In this document: positions 24,170 through 35,439 of the stretch, in pieces
Position numbering within the stretch: the first letter of the stretch is position 1
How the letters are laid out: every line of letters begins with the position of its first letter
DNA from: Archegozetes longisetosus
Lineage: Eukaryota; Arthropoda; Arachnida; Sarcoptiformes; Trhypochthoniidae
Length of the DNA stretch: 64,000 bases
NCBI GenBank assembly: GCA_018873245.2
Contig: JAEMBT020000001.1
Span: 11,500,220-11,564,219 of the forward strand
Direction: 5' to 3'
The notes under the pieces: model-generated
What the model was told of the DNA's origin: nothing
Database searches by the model: none
What the model saw: the letters and a program-made list of their open reading frames with translations, nothing else
Translations under genes and position numbers: made by a program

Positions 24170-25304
24170 TTATTTTTTCTTAAGATTATTAATAAAGAGC
24201 GTATGAGACTGCAGAAAAATTTTGATGACATAGACATTGGAGCTGTTCTTCCGCAATACTCATCGGTCTCATCGATATTATACAGAGTCAAAAATAAGTT
24301 TATACCCCCAGAGCCTACAAATAGTAGAGACTTGGATATAAGTGGAGAGTTTTTAACGATGGTGAACAACCGAAGATTTTTACTATTTGATAATAAAATG
24401 GATGATAGAATTGTGGCCTTTGGCACTGAAGATTTTCTAAATAAAATGTCCTCAACTGATGAGTTATATTGTGATGAAACATTTTATTCTGTGCCAAAAT
24501 TATTCTATCAACTTTATTCGATTCATAGCTTTTATAAGGGAGAAATGACACCTTTCATTTATGCACTTCTTCCTAATAAATCAATGGAAACTTACATAAC
24601 TTTATTTCGTCTCCTGCAGAATAAAGCCACAGAAATAAGTCTAGTCTTAGCTCCAAAAAGAATTTTGATCGATTTTGAACTTTCCGCTAAAAATGCATTT
24701 CAGTTATTTTCCCTTATGCTGAAATAAAGGGGTGTCTTTTTCATTTAGTCAGGCTCTAATCAGAAAAGTTCAAAATTTAGGCTTAATAGATTCATATAAA
24801 AACGACATTGACTTCAAAAATCTTGTATGACGAATGGCTTCGCTAACTTTCCTGCCTCTCAAAGATATTGATGATGGCTGGAATTCAATTATTAGTGAAG
24901 CTCCTCTATTAAATGATCAAAATCCAATTACATCTTTTGTTAACTACTTCGTTGCAAATTGGATGGAAAATGAACAGAGATTTCCACAGAACATGTAGAA
25001 TCACCACGGTAACTACGGCCCGAGAACTATTAATCATTTAGAAGGGTGGCATAATAGTCTGAACAAAAGATGTGGCAGTGCTTATAAAAACATAATATTT
25101 GAATTTATTAGAATATTGAAAGAAGAACAAATAAAATTTGAAGCAAAAATGTTGTATTTGGATGCTGGAGGCCCTCCCAAAAATCCAAAAATAAAACATC
25201 GCTTAATTAATCAAAGAATTGAAAGGCTAACTAATTCTTATCTAAATGGAAGATCTAGCATTCTTGAATTTTTAGACGCTATTTCGCATGCAATACTCAA
25301 TTGA
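24170..25304 (+). pseudogene. MULE transposase core, degenerate
   Basis: The first acidic residue lies in LYCDETFYSVPKLFYQLYSI, the second in RILIDFELSAKNAFQLF, and the third in HLEGWHNSLNKRCGS, in the order and spacing of MULE DDE transposases. ALLPNKSMETYITLFRLL is also a family landmark. The frame is open from about 24100 to 24727, then broken by stops and shifts, and resumes to 25304 (FEAKMLYLDAGGPPKNPK). This transposase would have moved the surrounding element. Confidence 0.88.
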
Positions 25305-25640
25305 ATCCCAAATCACAACCTATTTTTTTCCAATTGAATTGTTCGTACTACATTATAAATCTTAGTTCAGTAATACTTATTATTTATGTTACTTTTTTAT
25401 CTTCATAAAGTGTATCGAAATGTGACTTGAAATTAAAATTGATCAGAATGACATTACACAATCTCTTCATAGAATTGGTTCAGCAAAGTCAAATAATAAA
25501 TTTCGCTGAAATGGCTTTCTGTTAAGTGAAATTTCGCTCATAAAACGTTCGCCCAAAAGACTTTCGCTGAAATGACTTTTCTCTTAAGTGGGTTTCACGC
25601 AAACGGGTTTCTCCTAAGTGGACTTCGCGCAAGTGGCATA

Positions 25641-26428
25641 CACCACTGGACAAAACTAACTTGGAAATTTTTATGAATAGCTATTACTTTTGAATGGTTT
25701 ATCGCATTTTAATGAAATTTGAAGCAAAATTAAACAAATTTATAATACAATAATTACACAATAAATTAAGATTATTAATTATTCACTATTATATCCACAT
25801 CAATGTTCTGATCGTATCGTTCACAACAGCTACCACATCAATCTCAATGCCCTGTATTTCAATTTGATAATTAATCAATAGTAAAGGTAACTATTGATTA
25901 TATTTTCTTACTTGTCTTTTCTTAATTGCATTGCGCAACAACTGAACTACATCGTGGCCTTCGACTCCAGTACAGTTGAATCCTTTAGTCCAAGACACGA
26001 GACGTGCTTTAGTTAGTCCTTCCTGTTTGCACGGGAAACTAAAAGTGAAGCCGAGCGGCAACTTGTATTGCTTAACATTTCGCTTTTCCATAAAATTGAC
26101 TAGACAGTCAGCGATATGATCAAACAGCTATTTACGGTATCTTAATTAGTAATCAATTCAAACAGTTCTGATTTGAATTTTACCTCTTCTCCAGTTCCGA
26201 GCATTACATGCTGTGGTAGTGAATAGTGCAACTATTTTAATAAATAGTGATTATTAAAAAAAACAAAACAATATGCCGCTCGTAAACAACGTTACAATAT
26301 AATATTATTAAAAATTCCTTAAACAACGTTTTTTATCATTAAAATGCTTTTAAAACCATTAAATTTAGAATATTCACTCAAAAGTTATAGAATGTTAAAA
26401 ATTTCCAAGTTAGTTTTGTCCAGTGGTG
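25641..26428. mobile_element. TA-flanked inverted-repeat element carrying hexokinase exons
   Basis: The 788-bp insert has perfect terminal inverted repeats for its first 32 bp (starting CACCACTGGACAAAACTAAC) and weaker similarity beyond, and lies between TA dinucleotides at 25639-25640 and 26429-26430. This is the Tc1/mariner target pattern. It sits within the terminal 20 bp of the right MULE TIR; removing it and one TA restores the MULE end. No transposase is encoded. Nearly half of its interior is a piece of a hexokinase gene with introns. Confidence 0.88.
25800..26225 (-). pseudogene. Captured hexokinase gene fragment: three exons, two introns
   Basis: On the minus strand, 26225-26184 encodes LPQHVMLGTGEE. 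Exon 26127-25912 encodes [20 protein letters not shown] through [32 protein letters not shown] and AIKKRQ. Exon 25851 to about 25800 encodes GIEIDVVAVVNDTIRTLM. This is the continuous order of the hexokinase N-terminal lobe, including the sugar-binding WTKGF region and the VNDT segment with the catalytic aspartate. Introns of 56 and 60 bp keep GT-AG ends and phase 0, so capture was at DNA level. Both ends run out inside the element, so it is only about 100 codons of a protein of some 450 and cannot be a working enzyme. The parent gene is not in this window. Confidence 0.92.
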
Positions 26429-26725
26429 TATAACCGTATATAATGAATAAACATTAAGATAATAGGGCTATTGACAACAAAAGGATTAGACTTTTGGACG
26501 ACTTTAAAAGCTTAATCCGTCGCCCCAACTCCATTAATCCAAATACTCAGACCCTTCTTACAATTTTATTAGAAATACCAATGAATAAGTAAATATATGT
26601 TAAGTATAGAGAAAGAATGTCAAAGTTTAGAAGTTCAATACACTTCAACCTTTACATAGTATTGCACAATCATAGTAAAAAATACTATAGTTTCATCAAA
26701 TATTTTAAACCAAATGCTTATAAAT

Positions 26726-28960
26726 AAAAATAATAATAATAATAAACTTATTCAGCAAAGCTAAAAATTCATAACACGTTTAAGTCTTATAAAGTATCAA
26801 TTAAAAATTTTATAAAACTTTAAAAATTACCTTAATTTCTTACATGAATCGGCGAACTATAAAAAGATTTGCACTGTAGGTAAAACAAATATTAATATTT
26901 ATTACATAATTCTAATCTATAAAGTAGCTTATGAATGAAATATCTATTCCTAGAGCTTTTATTAAAGTACAATCTGTTGAACAAATTTATAGGAATATTT
27001 TTATATTTATATATTATATTGTGAATTAGTTTCAATAATTGAATTTCTCGCCTTTTTAGGCTCATTAAGTTTAAAGTTCTCAATCTTTCATCATATTTGA
27101 TATCATATTCTCCCATTTATTGCAAATAAATTTTGTTATTTTTTCTGAACTCTTTCTATACTATGATATTGTGTCTTATTTGGAGTAAAACATAGATTTG
27201 AGAATTCAATAATGGGTAAAATACAAGATTTATATAATCTTTAAAATACATTCCCATCAACAATATGACAAATAGTTTTTAATAAGTTAAATTTCGAAAA
27301 TGCTTTTTTACTATTTCATTGTAATGATTGTTAAAATGTTCTTTTCATAAAATAGACCTAAATGTTTGGTTTGTTTCTATAAGTTTTGACGAAACACTAT
27401 TCAGAGTATAGGAAGATAAGTCATTATTCCCTTGCACTATTCTTAAATGTTCAGTCTTTACTGAATTTAGTTCCAATTCATTTCGTTTGCAATGTTGATC
27501 AATAGAAAAGATATCATTTTGTAAAATACTCAAATCAATTGCTTTTAACAAAACAATATCGTCTGCGAACTGGAAAATATGACACTTAACTTTTTGGCAA
27601 ATTAGAAACATAAATTGTACAAAATAGGGCTTAAAACTCTACCTTGGGATATACTTATTTTCTTAAAAGTTTTATCTGAGTACTCATTGTTGTGACACAC
27701 AAATTGTTTTCTATTTATGAAACCATTAGACAGTATCATTAAAAAATTTCCAGGAATACCAAATGAGTTAAGCTTTTCTAAGAGTTTGTTATATGATACC
27801 AAATCAGAAGCAGAAGAGAGGTCAAGAAATATCAGATCTATGCAGAAGATATCCTTATCATTAAGATTATTATATATCAGATTTTATATATCTATGTGCT
27901 AGTGATAAATACTGCTGCCTTTCTTGTAGCTATACTGATGCTCGTGTATTAAATTACTGAAAAAAATAAAAAGGCTTAATTTTTGAAGTAAAATATTCTC
28001 CAAAACTCTGTAGATATTAGGTTGAACAGAAATATTTAGTGCTTCGATATGAGTCAATCTTAGATTTGCTTTTATTTCTTCCAACAAAGGGGTAACTTTT
28101 GAAATTTCAACTCATCAGGTATTTCATTAAATTCCAAATTCTTGTTAAAAAGCGTGTGCACAAATTTAGAAATACCACTCAAGCAAAGCAAAACTTGATC
28201 ACTTTATTGAAGATAAAGGTCGGTCCCTGAGATTTGCAAACCTTAAAGTTTTCCAACGACGTCAAGACATAATTCATCATAGTCGTGCAATCGCTTAAAC
28301 TATTACAATGATTTATATCAAAATTTAGCTTAAAAAATACAGGCTCTCTTTCCTCAGATTAAGACTCGAGATGCTCAGAAAATTTATTCACAATTTCTTT
28401 TCCATCACTTCTCCTTCAAGAGCGTTAAATACAAGAGAGTTATTGGTTTCTATTGTGTTTCTGATGAAACTGTAGAAATCTTTAAGTGTTTTAGATTTAC
28501 CAATTGATTTGTTGATCTTTTTGTTACTTAAACGTTTTATTTTTCTTTCTATTTCTTTGGTTAAAAAATCAAGAAGAGTTTTATACGATTGTTTAGTTTT
28601 CATTAATTTTCGTACTTTCCGTCGTTTAAATATCAGTTTGCATATATCTTTAGGGTACTTGCGGGCAGTATGAGTTATTATAGTTTTTTAGAAAAAGTTT
28701 CTTGAAATATGTTCTCATAGATTTCTTTCATTTTTATATAAACGCTTTCAATATTGTTATAGTCTTTCAAAATTTGGTCCCAATTTAACCCATATAACTT
28801 ATTGTTAAATAAGGACAGATTACCCACTGTATAATCGAAAATTATTTAAGTTTTTGCTTCAGGTCTTGGTTTATATAGTATTTCCAAGCTTGGAGTAATT
28901 GCATTGTGATCATATCTGCATAACTTTCTGTTTTGCAGTATTTGATAACAATACGATCTC
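26726..28960 (-). mobile_element. Fossil non-LTR retrotransposon (LINE)
   Basis: Read on the minus strand, frame-broken segments appear in the order of a LINE ORF2. First is an endonuclease C-terminal piece near 28900 (YDHNAITPSLEI), then a linker (28603-28388), then RT segments (NIYRVLENILLQKLSLF; GIPGNFLMILSNGFINRKQF; ISQGRVLSPILYNLCF). The catalytic box follows as FQFADDIVLL (about 27570), then the thumb and a C-terminal segment (27116-26892). The FADD box and SQG-x-VLSPILY motif suit the Jockey/CR1 group. The (AAT)n run near 26730 could be the 3' tail. No segment is intact. Confidence 0.85.
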
Positions 28961-29757
28961 AATAGGCAACACTTTATCAATTATTTATATAGATTTAACA
29001 ATATAATAATAAATTTTGAAAAGTAATCTAAAATAATTCCATTTAATTATTTGATTAATCATGATGCTACTTTTACCGTATTTTATAATAACATGATCAA
29101 CATTGTAATCTTAACTTTCGAATACAATATACTTAACATTTTAGAAGCAATCAAACCTGATCTGAAAATTCACATCACATGTCATTTTTCATGAATCTAT
29201 CTAAATTAAGTCTAAAGTTTTGTCTAATATTTTATAGCTCTTCTAATTGAAATTTTAATAAATAGCATTTTTGTTTATTTCTTTGTGGAATCTATTGTTG
29301 AATATGTGCTAAGACTTGTGACATGAGTTATTGTCATGTTGTAGGGGTTGGTGACTGTTTTTTCTTAGTTTTGTATCTAACATAACTATAATAAGAAAAT
29401 ACTCGTAAATAATGCTAATTCTTATTTTCTAGTTTGTTTCTGGAAATGTCTAGTTTAGTGACAGTACGTCTACAACTGAAGTAGGTGCAAATGTTGCAAT
29501 CATTAAAATCCTAAAATATGAGATTAAATGTGTTTATCTATAAAAAAATACTGAAAATATTACAAATAAATGGCATCAGCAAAAAACAGATCATATGATG
29601 ATAGTGAAACCATTCTGTTTTAGCTTAAATAAGGACATACCTGGTCTGAAGTATGTAAAGATAAAATACTTTTGGTAAACAATTGCATCAATCAAAATTC
29701 ACAAATATTTTTTTCCAACAAGATATAAGTTAAAGAGACAATACTTCTCAAGGTTTT
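28961..29757. other. Intergenic, no recognised feature
   Basis: AT-rich sequence upstream of the sulfotransferase; nothing supported. Confidence 0.45.
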
Positions 29758-29779
29758 TATATATATATATATATATATT
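29758..29779 (+). promoter_or_regulatory. TA-repeat / TATA region of the sulfotransferase
   Basis: An uninterrupted (TA)n run of about 11 repeats lies some 55 bp upstream of the sulfotransferase start codon, where a TATA element would be expected. It is also a dinucleotide microsatellite. Confidence 0.45.
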
Positions 29780-29833
29780 AAAGCAGAGAACTCGAAAACA
29801 TAAATCAAACAAATTTAAACCGATCTAGAAGCA

Positions 29834-30670
29834 ATGGCTAAGCCAGGATTTTATAACTATCACACGGTTGGTAATCGTCGATATCCAACTACATTTCCAG
29901 CTGCGAACGTAGAATTCGCTCTGAAATATACTCCAAAAGAATCTGATAAATTCTTAGTTTCTTATGCAAAAAGTGGCTCAAACTGGACGTTACACATCAT
30001 GTCACTCATCCTTAACAATGGTGTTCTCCAGTACCGACCGAATGGTTTTCAGAAAAATCTACTCGAACTCAGTGGAAAGCAAAGTCTTGAAAAGTTTTTC
30101 TCTCAAGATATTATCAAGTGTGAGCTACCTTTCAATCAAATTCCTTACAGTAAATCTGCTAAATATTTACTTCTTGTGAGAAATCCTAAAGACGTTTGTG
30201 TCTCATATTACTATCATATGAAAAATGACAAAAACTACGAATTTGATGGAGATTTTCATGACTTTTTCCGGCTATGGATTAATGCTGAATATCATTTGAG
30301 AGACTATTTCGATCATTTGTTATCCTATTGGTCACATCGATTCGATGATAATTTCAGTTTTTTAGTCTATGAACATATGAAGAAGAATACTAAAGAGGCT
30401 GTTCTGACAATCGGTAAATTTCTCGGCGATGAATTTGTGAAAAGGCTGGAGGAAAACGATGGCTTTTTACTAAATGAGGTCGTGAAGAACTCATCAATAG
30501 ATGCCATGAGAATGGTTCACGGTACTCAACGTCATGTGAGAAAAGGTATTGTCGGTGACTGGAGAAATCATTTTAATAAAGAGGAAAGTGATTTAATTGA
30601 TAGAAAAGTCAAACAATATTTTACTGGAACAGGTCTTGAAGAGTTGTGGGCTCAAGATATGAAATGGTGA
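29834..30670 (+). CDS. Cytosolic sulfotransferase-like protein lacking the catalytic His
   Basis: A single exon encodes 278 aa, close to the usual 280-300 of cytosolic sulfotransferases (SULT), which transfer sulfate from PAPS to small hydroxyl or amine substrates. The 5'-phosphosulfate loop is YAKSGSNWT (residues 44-52), the 3'-phosphate site RNPKDVCVSYYY (116-127), and the C-terminal cofactor motif RKGIVGDWRNHF. At the position of the catalytic histidine (family motif KTHLP) it has KCELP, so Glu97 replaces His. No signal peptide or membrane helix. Start taken at the first ATG, which gives full-length alignment with the family. It either uses altered chemistry or is a binding protein. Confidence 0.92.
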   Translation: MAKPGFYNYHTVGNRRYPTTFPAANVEFALKYTPKESDKFLVSYAKSGSNWTLHIMSLILNNGVLQYRPNGFQKNLLELSGKQSLEKFFSQDIIKCELPFNQIPYSKSAKYLLLVRNPKDVCVSYYYHMKNDKNYEFDGDFHDFFRLWINAEYHLRDYFDHLLSYWSHRFDDNFSFLVYEHMKKNTKEAVLTIGKFLGDEFVKRLEENDGFLLNEVVKNSSIDAMRMVHGTQRHVRKGIVGDWRNHFNKEESDLIDRKVKQYFTGTGLEELWAQDMKW

Positions 30671-30734
30671 TTAGATTTAGAAAAAAATATGCATAACCTT
30701 CACATTGATTATTAGACTCTCTATCAAATTATTC

Positions 30735-30740
30735 AATAAA
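30735..30740 (+). other. Polyadenylation signal of the sulfotransferase
   Basis: AATAAA lies 65 bp after the sulfotransferase stop codon, a suitable position for 3' end formation. Confidence 0.6.
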
Positions 30741-31675
30741 GAATTGGTTATCATATCTATTAATAGACTTTGGCAATTAAAGTATTTCAAAGATTAGAAT
30801 ACTGTAGATTTTAGAGTTCAAAATATGTTGACTAGCTGTCACCTGATCCTAGAATAATTACGACATCATTTAAAGGATTTATATATATTTGAGGTTTTTT
30901 CCAATGATATTAATGACTTTCGTAATAAAAATGTTGAGCTTATTGTCAACAAGAATAATGAAATGAGATAAATAGTTGCATTATTTTTATCTGACTCTTC
31001 TAAATGTTAAGAGTGTGTGGTAAACACGTATAGGTACTAAAATATCATATAGTGAGACAATCTGCAAACTACTCGCCTTCATAAGTATTAAATTCCCCTT
31101 AAGGTCAGCAATTGAACCAGTACTGACAACTTAGTTAAAGTGAATAAAACTGACCTCAACCTGTAACTCCTAAGCTAACCAAGTTTCGTCATCTCTAATC
31201 CTTCACTGGAATTATCATCGCTTATATTCTCTTGAGTTAATGTCAAAGTGTTTATAACTCATATATGTTTCTAACCCTTGAAAATCTAGATTACATTATT
31301 TTCATACGCAAAATTAAGTTTTGTAACTAAAGTAGACATTTTTTGTAGGAAACAAGAGGTCTGTGCATTGAAAACATTTCAGTAAATAAATTACATAACA
31401 CCTTATCTATTAATTCATATCAATTAGTGAAACATTTTATCATTGAGTCATTGCCAACACGTGTCAATGAATGGGGAAGCTTTTAAAAACTTACATTCAT
31501 ATCTAGAATTACAGTTACTTTATATATTTAATGCCTAAACAATAATTAATTCTCAATCAAGAAATTCTATTGTTTACTTATAAATTGTACACTCACAACT
31601 GATTTTCCTTAAAACATGCACTCTAATTGTGAACTTATTAAGCTCTTATAACGTGGTCGATCGCCCGAACACTTG
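30741..31675. other. Intergenic, no recognised feature
   Basis: Nothing supported in this stretch. Confidence 0.45.
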
Positions 31676-31790
31676 GTAAGGTGTCTAATGACCACTCAAT
31701 CGATAGCAGCTACGGGCGGTGTGTACAAAGGCAAGGGCGTAATCAACGTGCTTACTGAGAATTCGTCATTCAAGAATAATAATTACAAAA
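31676..31790 (-). pseudogene. Fragment of nuclear 18S rRNA gene
   Basis: The plus strand contains ACGGGCGGTGTGTACAAAGG, the near-invariant antisense sequence of the 3' part of small-subunit rRNA. It is flanked by CACTCAATCGATAGCAGCT and GTAATCAACG...CTTACTGAGAATTCGTC, in the order of 18S. Relative to the usual sequence, the GCGAGCTTATGACTCGC hairpin region is missing and there are scattered changes. It is a degraded rDNA insertion of about 115 bp, on the minus strand, not a working rRNA gene. Confidence 0.9.
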
Positions 31791-33103
31791 TATGAACATT
31801 GGATTCTTCTGATGCCTAAATATGAAAAAATTGCAAATTTGTACAAAGGATGACACGAAGACGACCTGATAAAAGACATGTTTAATAAGAAATACTTATT
31901 AACGTTTATTCATGAACCTTAAGTTATGGCTTAGCAAAGATAGAAAACAAAGTTGAGATCAATCGAAATTTGTCGAGTTGTGAGATTTGTGATTATCGTT
32001 ACACTAAATTTATAACTGCTATACGATTTAAGAACAAAGAATATCACATTATCAATTATGAACTTAATCATTGATGCTTAACAGTTTTAGTAGAAATTAT
32101 TAAAAATTTGCAAACGATTGATAATAATAAACGTCAACAAACTATTCATACATCCTGGAAAGATCATTAACATAGATTTCAAGTCAAGAAAGTTATTTAT
32201 AAGCTTTTGTAGTAACTTCATTATTTAAACGCTTAAGAACTTAAGAAACACACAAGATGAATTCATGTGGTGGTTTCAGACGAAGTACAAAACCCTAAAC
32301 ATATGTTGTTTTTCTCTTAATTGTTACTTTTTATTTTAAATTATTTTTACTGTTATTTTCTCTCTTAAATATGTGCAGTTAAGTCAGAATATATTTGACT
32401 ACACATAAAAAGCTTGAGTTTCAGAGTTTAAATTTTAATATTAGAAATTTACTTAATACTAGATATTTAGTAATGCTCAATTTCACTTTTCTCTATTACT
32501 CATTAACTTTTATCTCGTAGAAAATGTGTTAAGTAAACTTGAAAATATTTTTCGAGCTACCTTTCAGTTAAAATATGTCAAATTTATTTTGACTTAATTG
32601 TGCTGATCTTTTTATTGTTACATGTTCGCACAGTATATTTGCTTAAGCATCAAAACTTATTCTTAATTAGAGCTCTACAGTGGGTCTGGAAAATCCCTGT
32701 TATGAGGTTTTCAGTTTTCAATACTATTGCCTCTTATTATGAAAGCCTACCACCTTATTTTACTTTACATTTTGGTGGTCTGTTTACAAATGTGATTGCA
32801 TTGTATAGACAAATAAAAGCTTAGAATCGATTGAATGTTTAATTCATTAATGGACTCTGACTGCGAAACAGAATAGTTATATTGAAAGCAAGACTTTATT
32901 TTATGAATTTTATTTTTAAACCACTTCAGAGTTTTATATTAATTGGCAATAGTATCAAAAATGATTCGATTAACTCCTTAATCAAAATACTCAATTATTA
33001 TTAGTTATAAGAGCTTAAGAACAAAATGCTATTCGTGATTAGAAAATAAAATCACATCAGCTCCAAAATCAAGGTTATTTTTGATCTTTTGTTCAATGGT
33101 TTA
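31791..33103. other. Intergenic, one unexplained open frame
   Basis: A 74-codon open frame at 32600-32824 (plus) contains WVWKIPVMRFSVFNTIASYY but resembles nothing I recognise and has no supporting splice or promoter context. Otherwise AT-rich and featureless. Confidence 0.4.
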
Positions 33104-34392
33104 TTATTGATTGAATTGAATTATCATAACAACAAATGGAATAGTGATTGAAAGAAAGCTTAAGACTAGTTTTTTGTCAATATTAAACATATTCCACGCA
33201 TCAAATTCCATATCTTTTCCAATAGTTTTCATTTCTTCTAAGATTAGGTAGATTTTAATATCGTTTCCAAAATTTGCATCAATTAAACGATCGTGTATTT
33301 TGCGTACAATCTTTTTGTGCATTTGATTGGTCTCGTCTTTAATTTTAGTCAAAATTATAATTAGTATCAAATGAATGACAGTGAGAATCATTATTTCAGA
33401 CCATTCAACCATTAAATAAGAAATGCTTATTTTGTTTATTCTCACGAGTTGAATAGAAATTCGAGTACTCGAACCAATAAATAAATAACCGATTGTTAGA
33501 AAAGGCATTACACCGAAAGTTTCTTTCAATGAATGCTTGACTTCATTTATGAATAAATAATGACTTCTCATCTGTTTTATATCTTTGGTTGTCAGCATTT
33601 CAGTCAATGACAGTATTCTGTTGAAAAATATTTTCCTGAATTTCGAATTTAAAAAATTCTTAGTTAAAGATCTTTATTTTAATCTAATCTCTAATGGATT
33701 TGATAAGTATTTGATAAATAAAGTTAAGAGTGAGCTCATCTCTGATTTATGATTTGAACTTTTGTATTAAATGCAAAATTGATTTATTTAGTATTTGGAT
33801 TATTTGGTATTTACCTCAAAGAACTCGTTCCTAAACAGAAGTGAATGTAAAGCATTACTACATTTGTGATGATTCCCAAAATGAAAATACTGTAAAACAA
33901 CTCCACAATAAATGCTATGACGTATGTTATTTTCGTCCTAAATATTTGAACACCAAATGTATAATTAAACGGTTCATATATTGAGTATTGAAAATAATTC
34001 GATAGAGTTGTTATCAATCCTAACAGTAGAGAAAGAGCCGAATTGAATAAATTAATTTTTTTAATTTTTATTCTGTCTTCAATCGTCAAATCATTGATTA
34101 TAACAGATTCAATGCTTGAGATTTTCTTATGTCTAATCGAGACAATTAAGATAAGTATTAACGAAATGCCATATTTTGTTAGTGTTGAAAGAGTGAGGAT
34201 AAGACACCATAATTCAAGTTTTTTTGTATTGTTGAAATACTCCACCTCTTCCATCAAATAAAAAATATAAAGCACGATAGTTGAAATTGATAATATTGTT
34301 GACAAATTAGTCAATAATTTCTTCAATCTGAAGTGTTTTTTAATGCCAACAAAGCCATAGAAGCAAAATACATAAGGAACTAAAATCGACAT
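33104..34392 (-). CDS. Gustatory-receptor-like seven-transmembrane protein
   Basis: Exons 34392-33815 and 33635-33104 join in phase 2 across a 179-bp GT-AG intron and give 369 aa, the normal length of arthropod gustatory receptors. About seven hydrophobic helices are spread along the chain. The segment before the last pair contains the polar loop (NQMHKKIVRKIHDRLID), and the C-terminus TIPFVVMIIQF resembles the family TY-x5-QF motif with the Tyr lost. The final intron is in the position often seen near the 3' end of these genes. Receptors of this family are ligand-gated cation channels in sensory neurons. The frame is intact. Ligand unknown; the family is divergent, so assignment rests on topology and tail motif. 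Confidence 0.75.
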
Positions 34393-35090
34393 AACTGTGA
34401 TTCTAGATTTGCCTTAACTTCAAATTTTTAAGCTAAATCTCAATAGTTCTTAACTTCTCTATCTTTGATGGCATGCATTCAAAGAATTATTATAAAAAAT
34501 TTCTTCTTTAGTTTAATTGAATCTAAACTGCTTATAATGAAATGTTTAGTCTACTCAATCAATAGATTGAATACATTAAACAAGACATGAAACACAAAAA
34601 TGTGAATATGAAAACGACAATTATTTAAGTGTATGTAAGAAACAGAACACAATATGTGGTACAGTGAGAAATAAGTGCTACATAAAAGACAATGCTTTTA
34701 TATCTTTTTTTGTGCTATTATGAGAACATACTACGAATTAAAGTAGATAATTAAAGAAAGTGATTTTGATGGCGATATTTCGAGAATATTTGAATAAATA
34801 TATATATGAATATAGTTTCAGAGTGAGAATGTGCAATACGTATCTGTAATATTGACCAAAATGAATTTTCTCATTATTCTAATATAAGAATAAAATGATT
34901 GGAGTTATTTAATTTTCTAAGATAAAATAGTGAACACATTTTCTTTACGTGATATGCATCGATTAAGCCAAAATTTGACGTACAGTCGTTTTTGGCTGTC
35001 TATTTAAATCTCGAAATAGTTTTTAGTGAGCTTCGTTCTTATCATACCTAAGGTACAGCACTGAACCGAATACTTGCTGACTTTCCTTAT
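34393..35090. other. Intergenic, no recognised feature
   Basis: Sequence upstream of the gustatory receptor; no supported feature. Confidence 0.45.
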
Positions 35091-35099
35091 TGAAACGAT

Positions 35100-35230
35100 T
35101 ATATGATAACTATAGCATTAACTTTGACTTTTAAAACTTTTTGTAACTTTTAATGTTAAAAAGTTGTAAAAAGTCAAAAATGACTAAAATCAACTTTTAG
35201 CTCATTTTCGACTTTTTAGCCTTCTATTGT
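35100..35230. repeat. Partial relative of the AGCATTGC-ended repeat
   Basis: The segment with AAAAAGTCAAAAATGACTAA, TTTTCGACTTTTTAGCC and TTTTTTTGACCCTTAAT resembles the core of the repeat at 35440-35697 but lacks its ends. Confidence 0.55.
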
Positions 35231-35439
35231 TTTTTTGACCCTTAATCCTAGTACATATAGATAAATACGTAGACATGTTTTAATTAATAACACAATAACG
35301 AACATTTTCAATGTGTCATTTCAATTGAAAATCAATTAACTAATCATTTGAAATATGCCAAAAGACAAAATATCTCGATTCAAAAGATATATTAGAGAAT
35401 TTGGAGATGTATTGGATATTCAAACCGATAAGTTATATT

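Larger units (their letters stand above)
22752..26435 (+). mobile_element. Mutator-like (MULE) DNA transposon with FLYWCH domain
   Basis: Imperfect terminal inverted repeats of about 150 bp (left 22752-22900; right about 25500-25640 plus 26431-26435) carry reiterated GCGAAA/TTAAG motifs such as CACTTAACAGAAAG. A 9-bp direct repeat GTATATAAT at 22743-22751 and 26436-26444 is the duplication size typical of MULEs. Inside, in order, are a FLYWCH zinc finger (23116-23400), a MULE DDE core (about 24170-24730) and its C-terminal part (24990-25304). The right TIR is split near its tip by another element (25641-26428). Frame breaks show that this copy is dead. Confidence 0.9.

Noticed and set aside
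25891-26091. Functional hexokinase gene
   Set aside because: Only about 100 codons of three exons are present, both ends stop inside a transposable element, and no remaining exons flank it.
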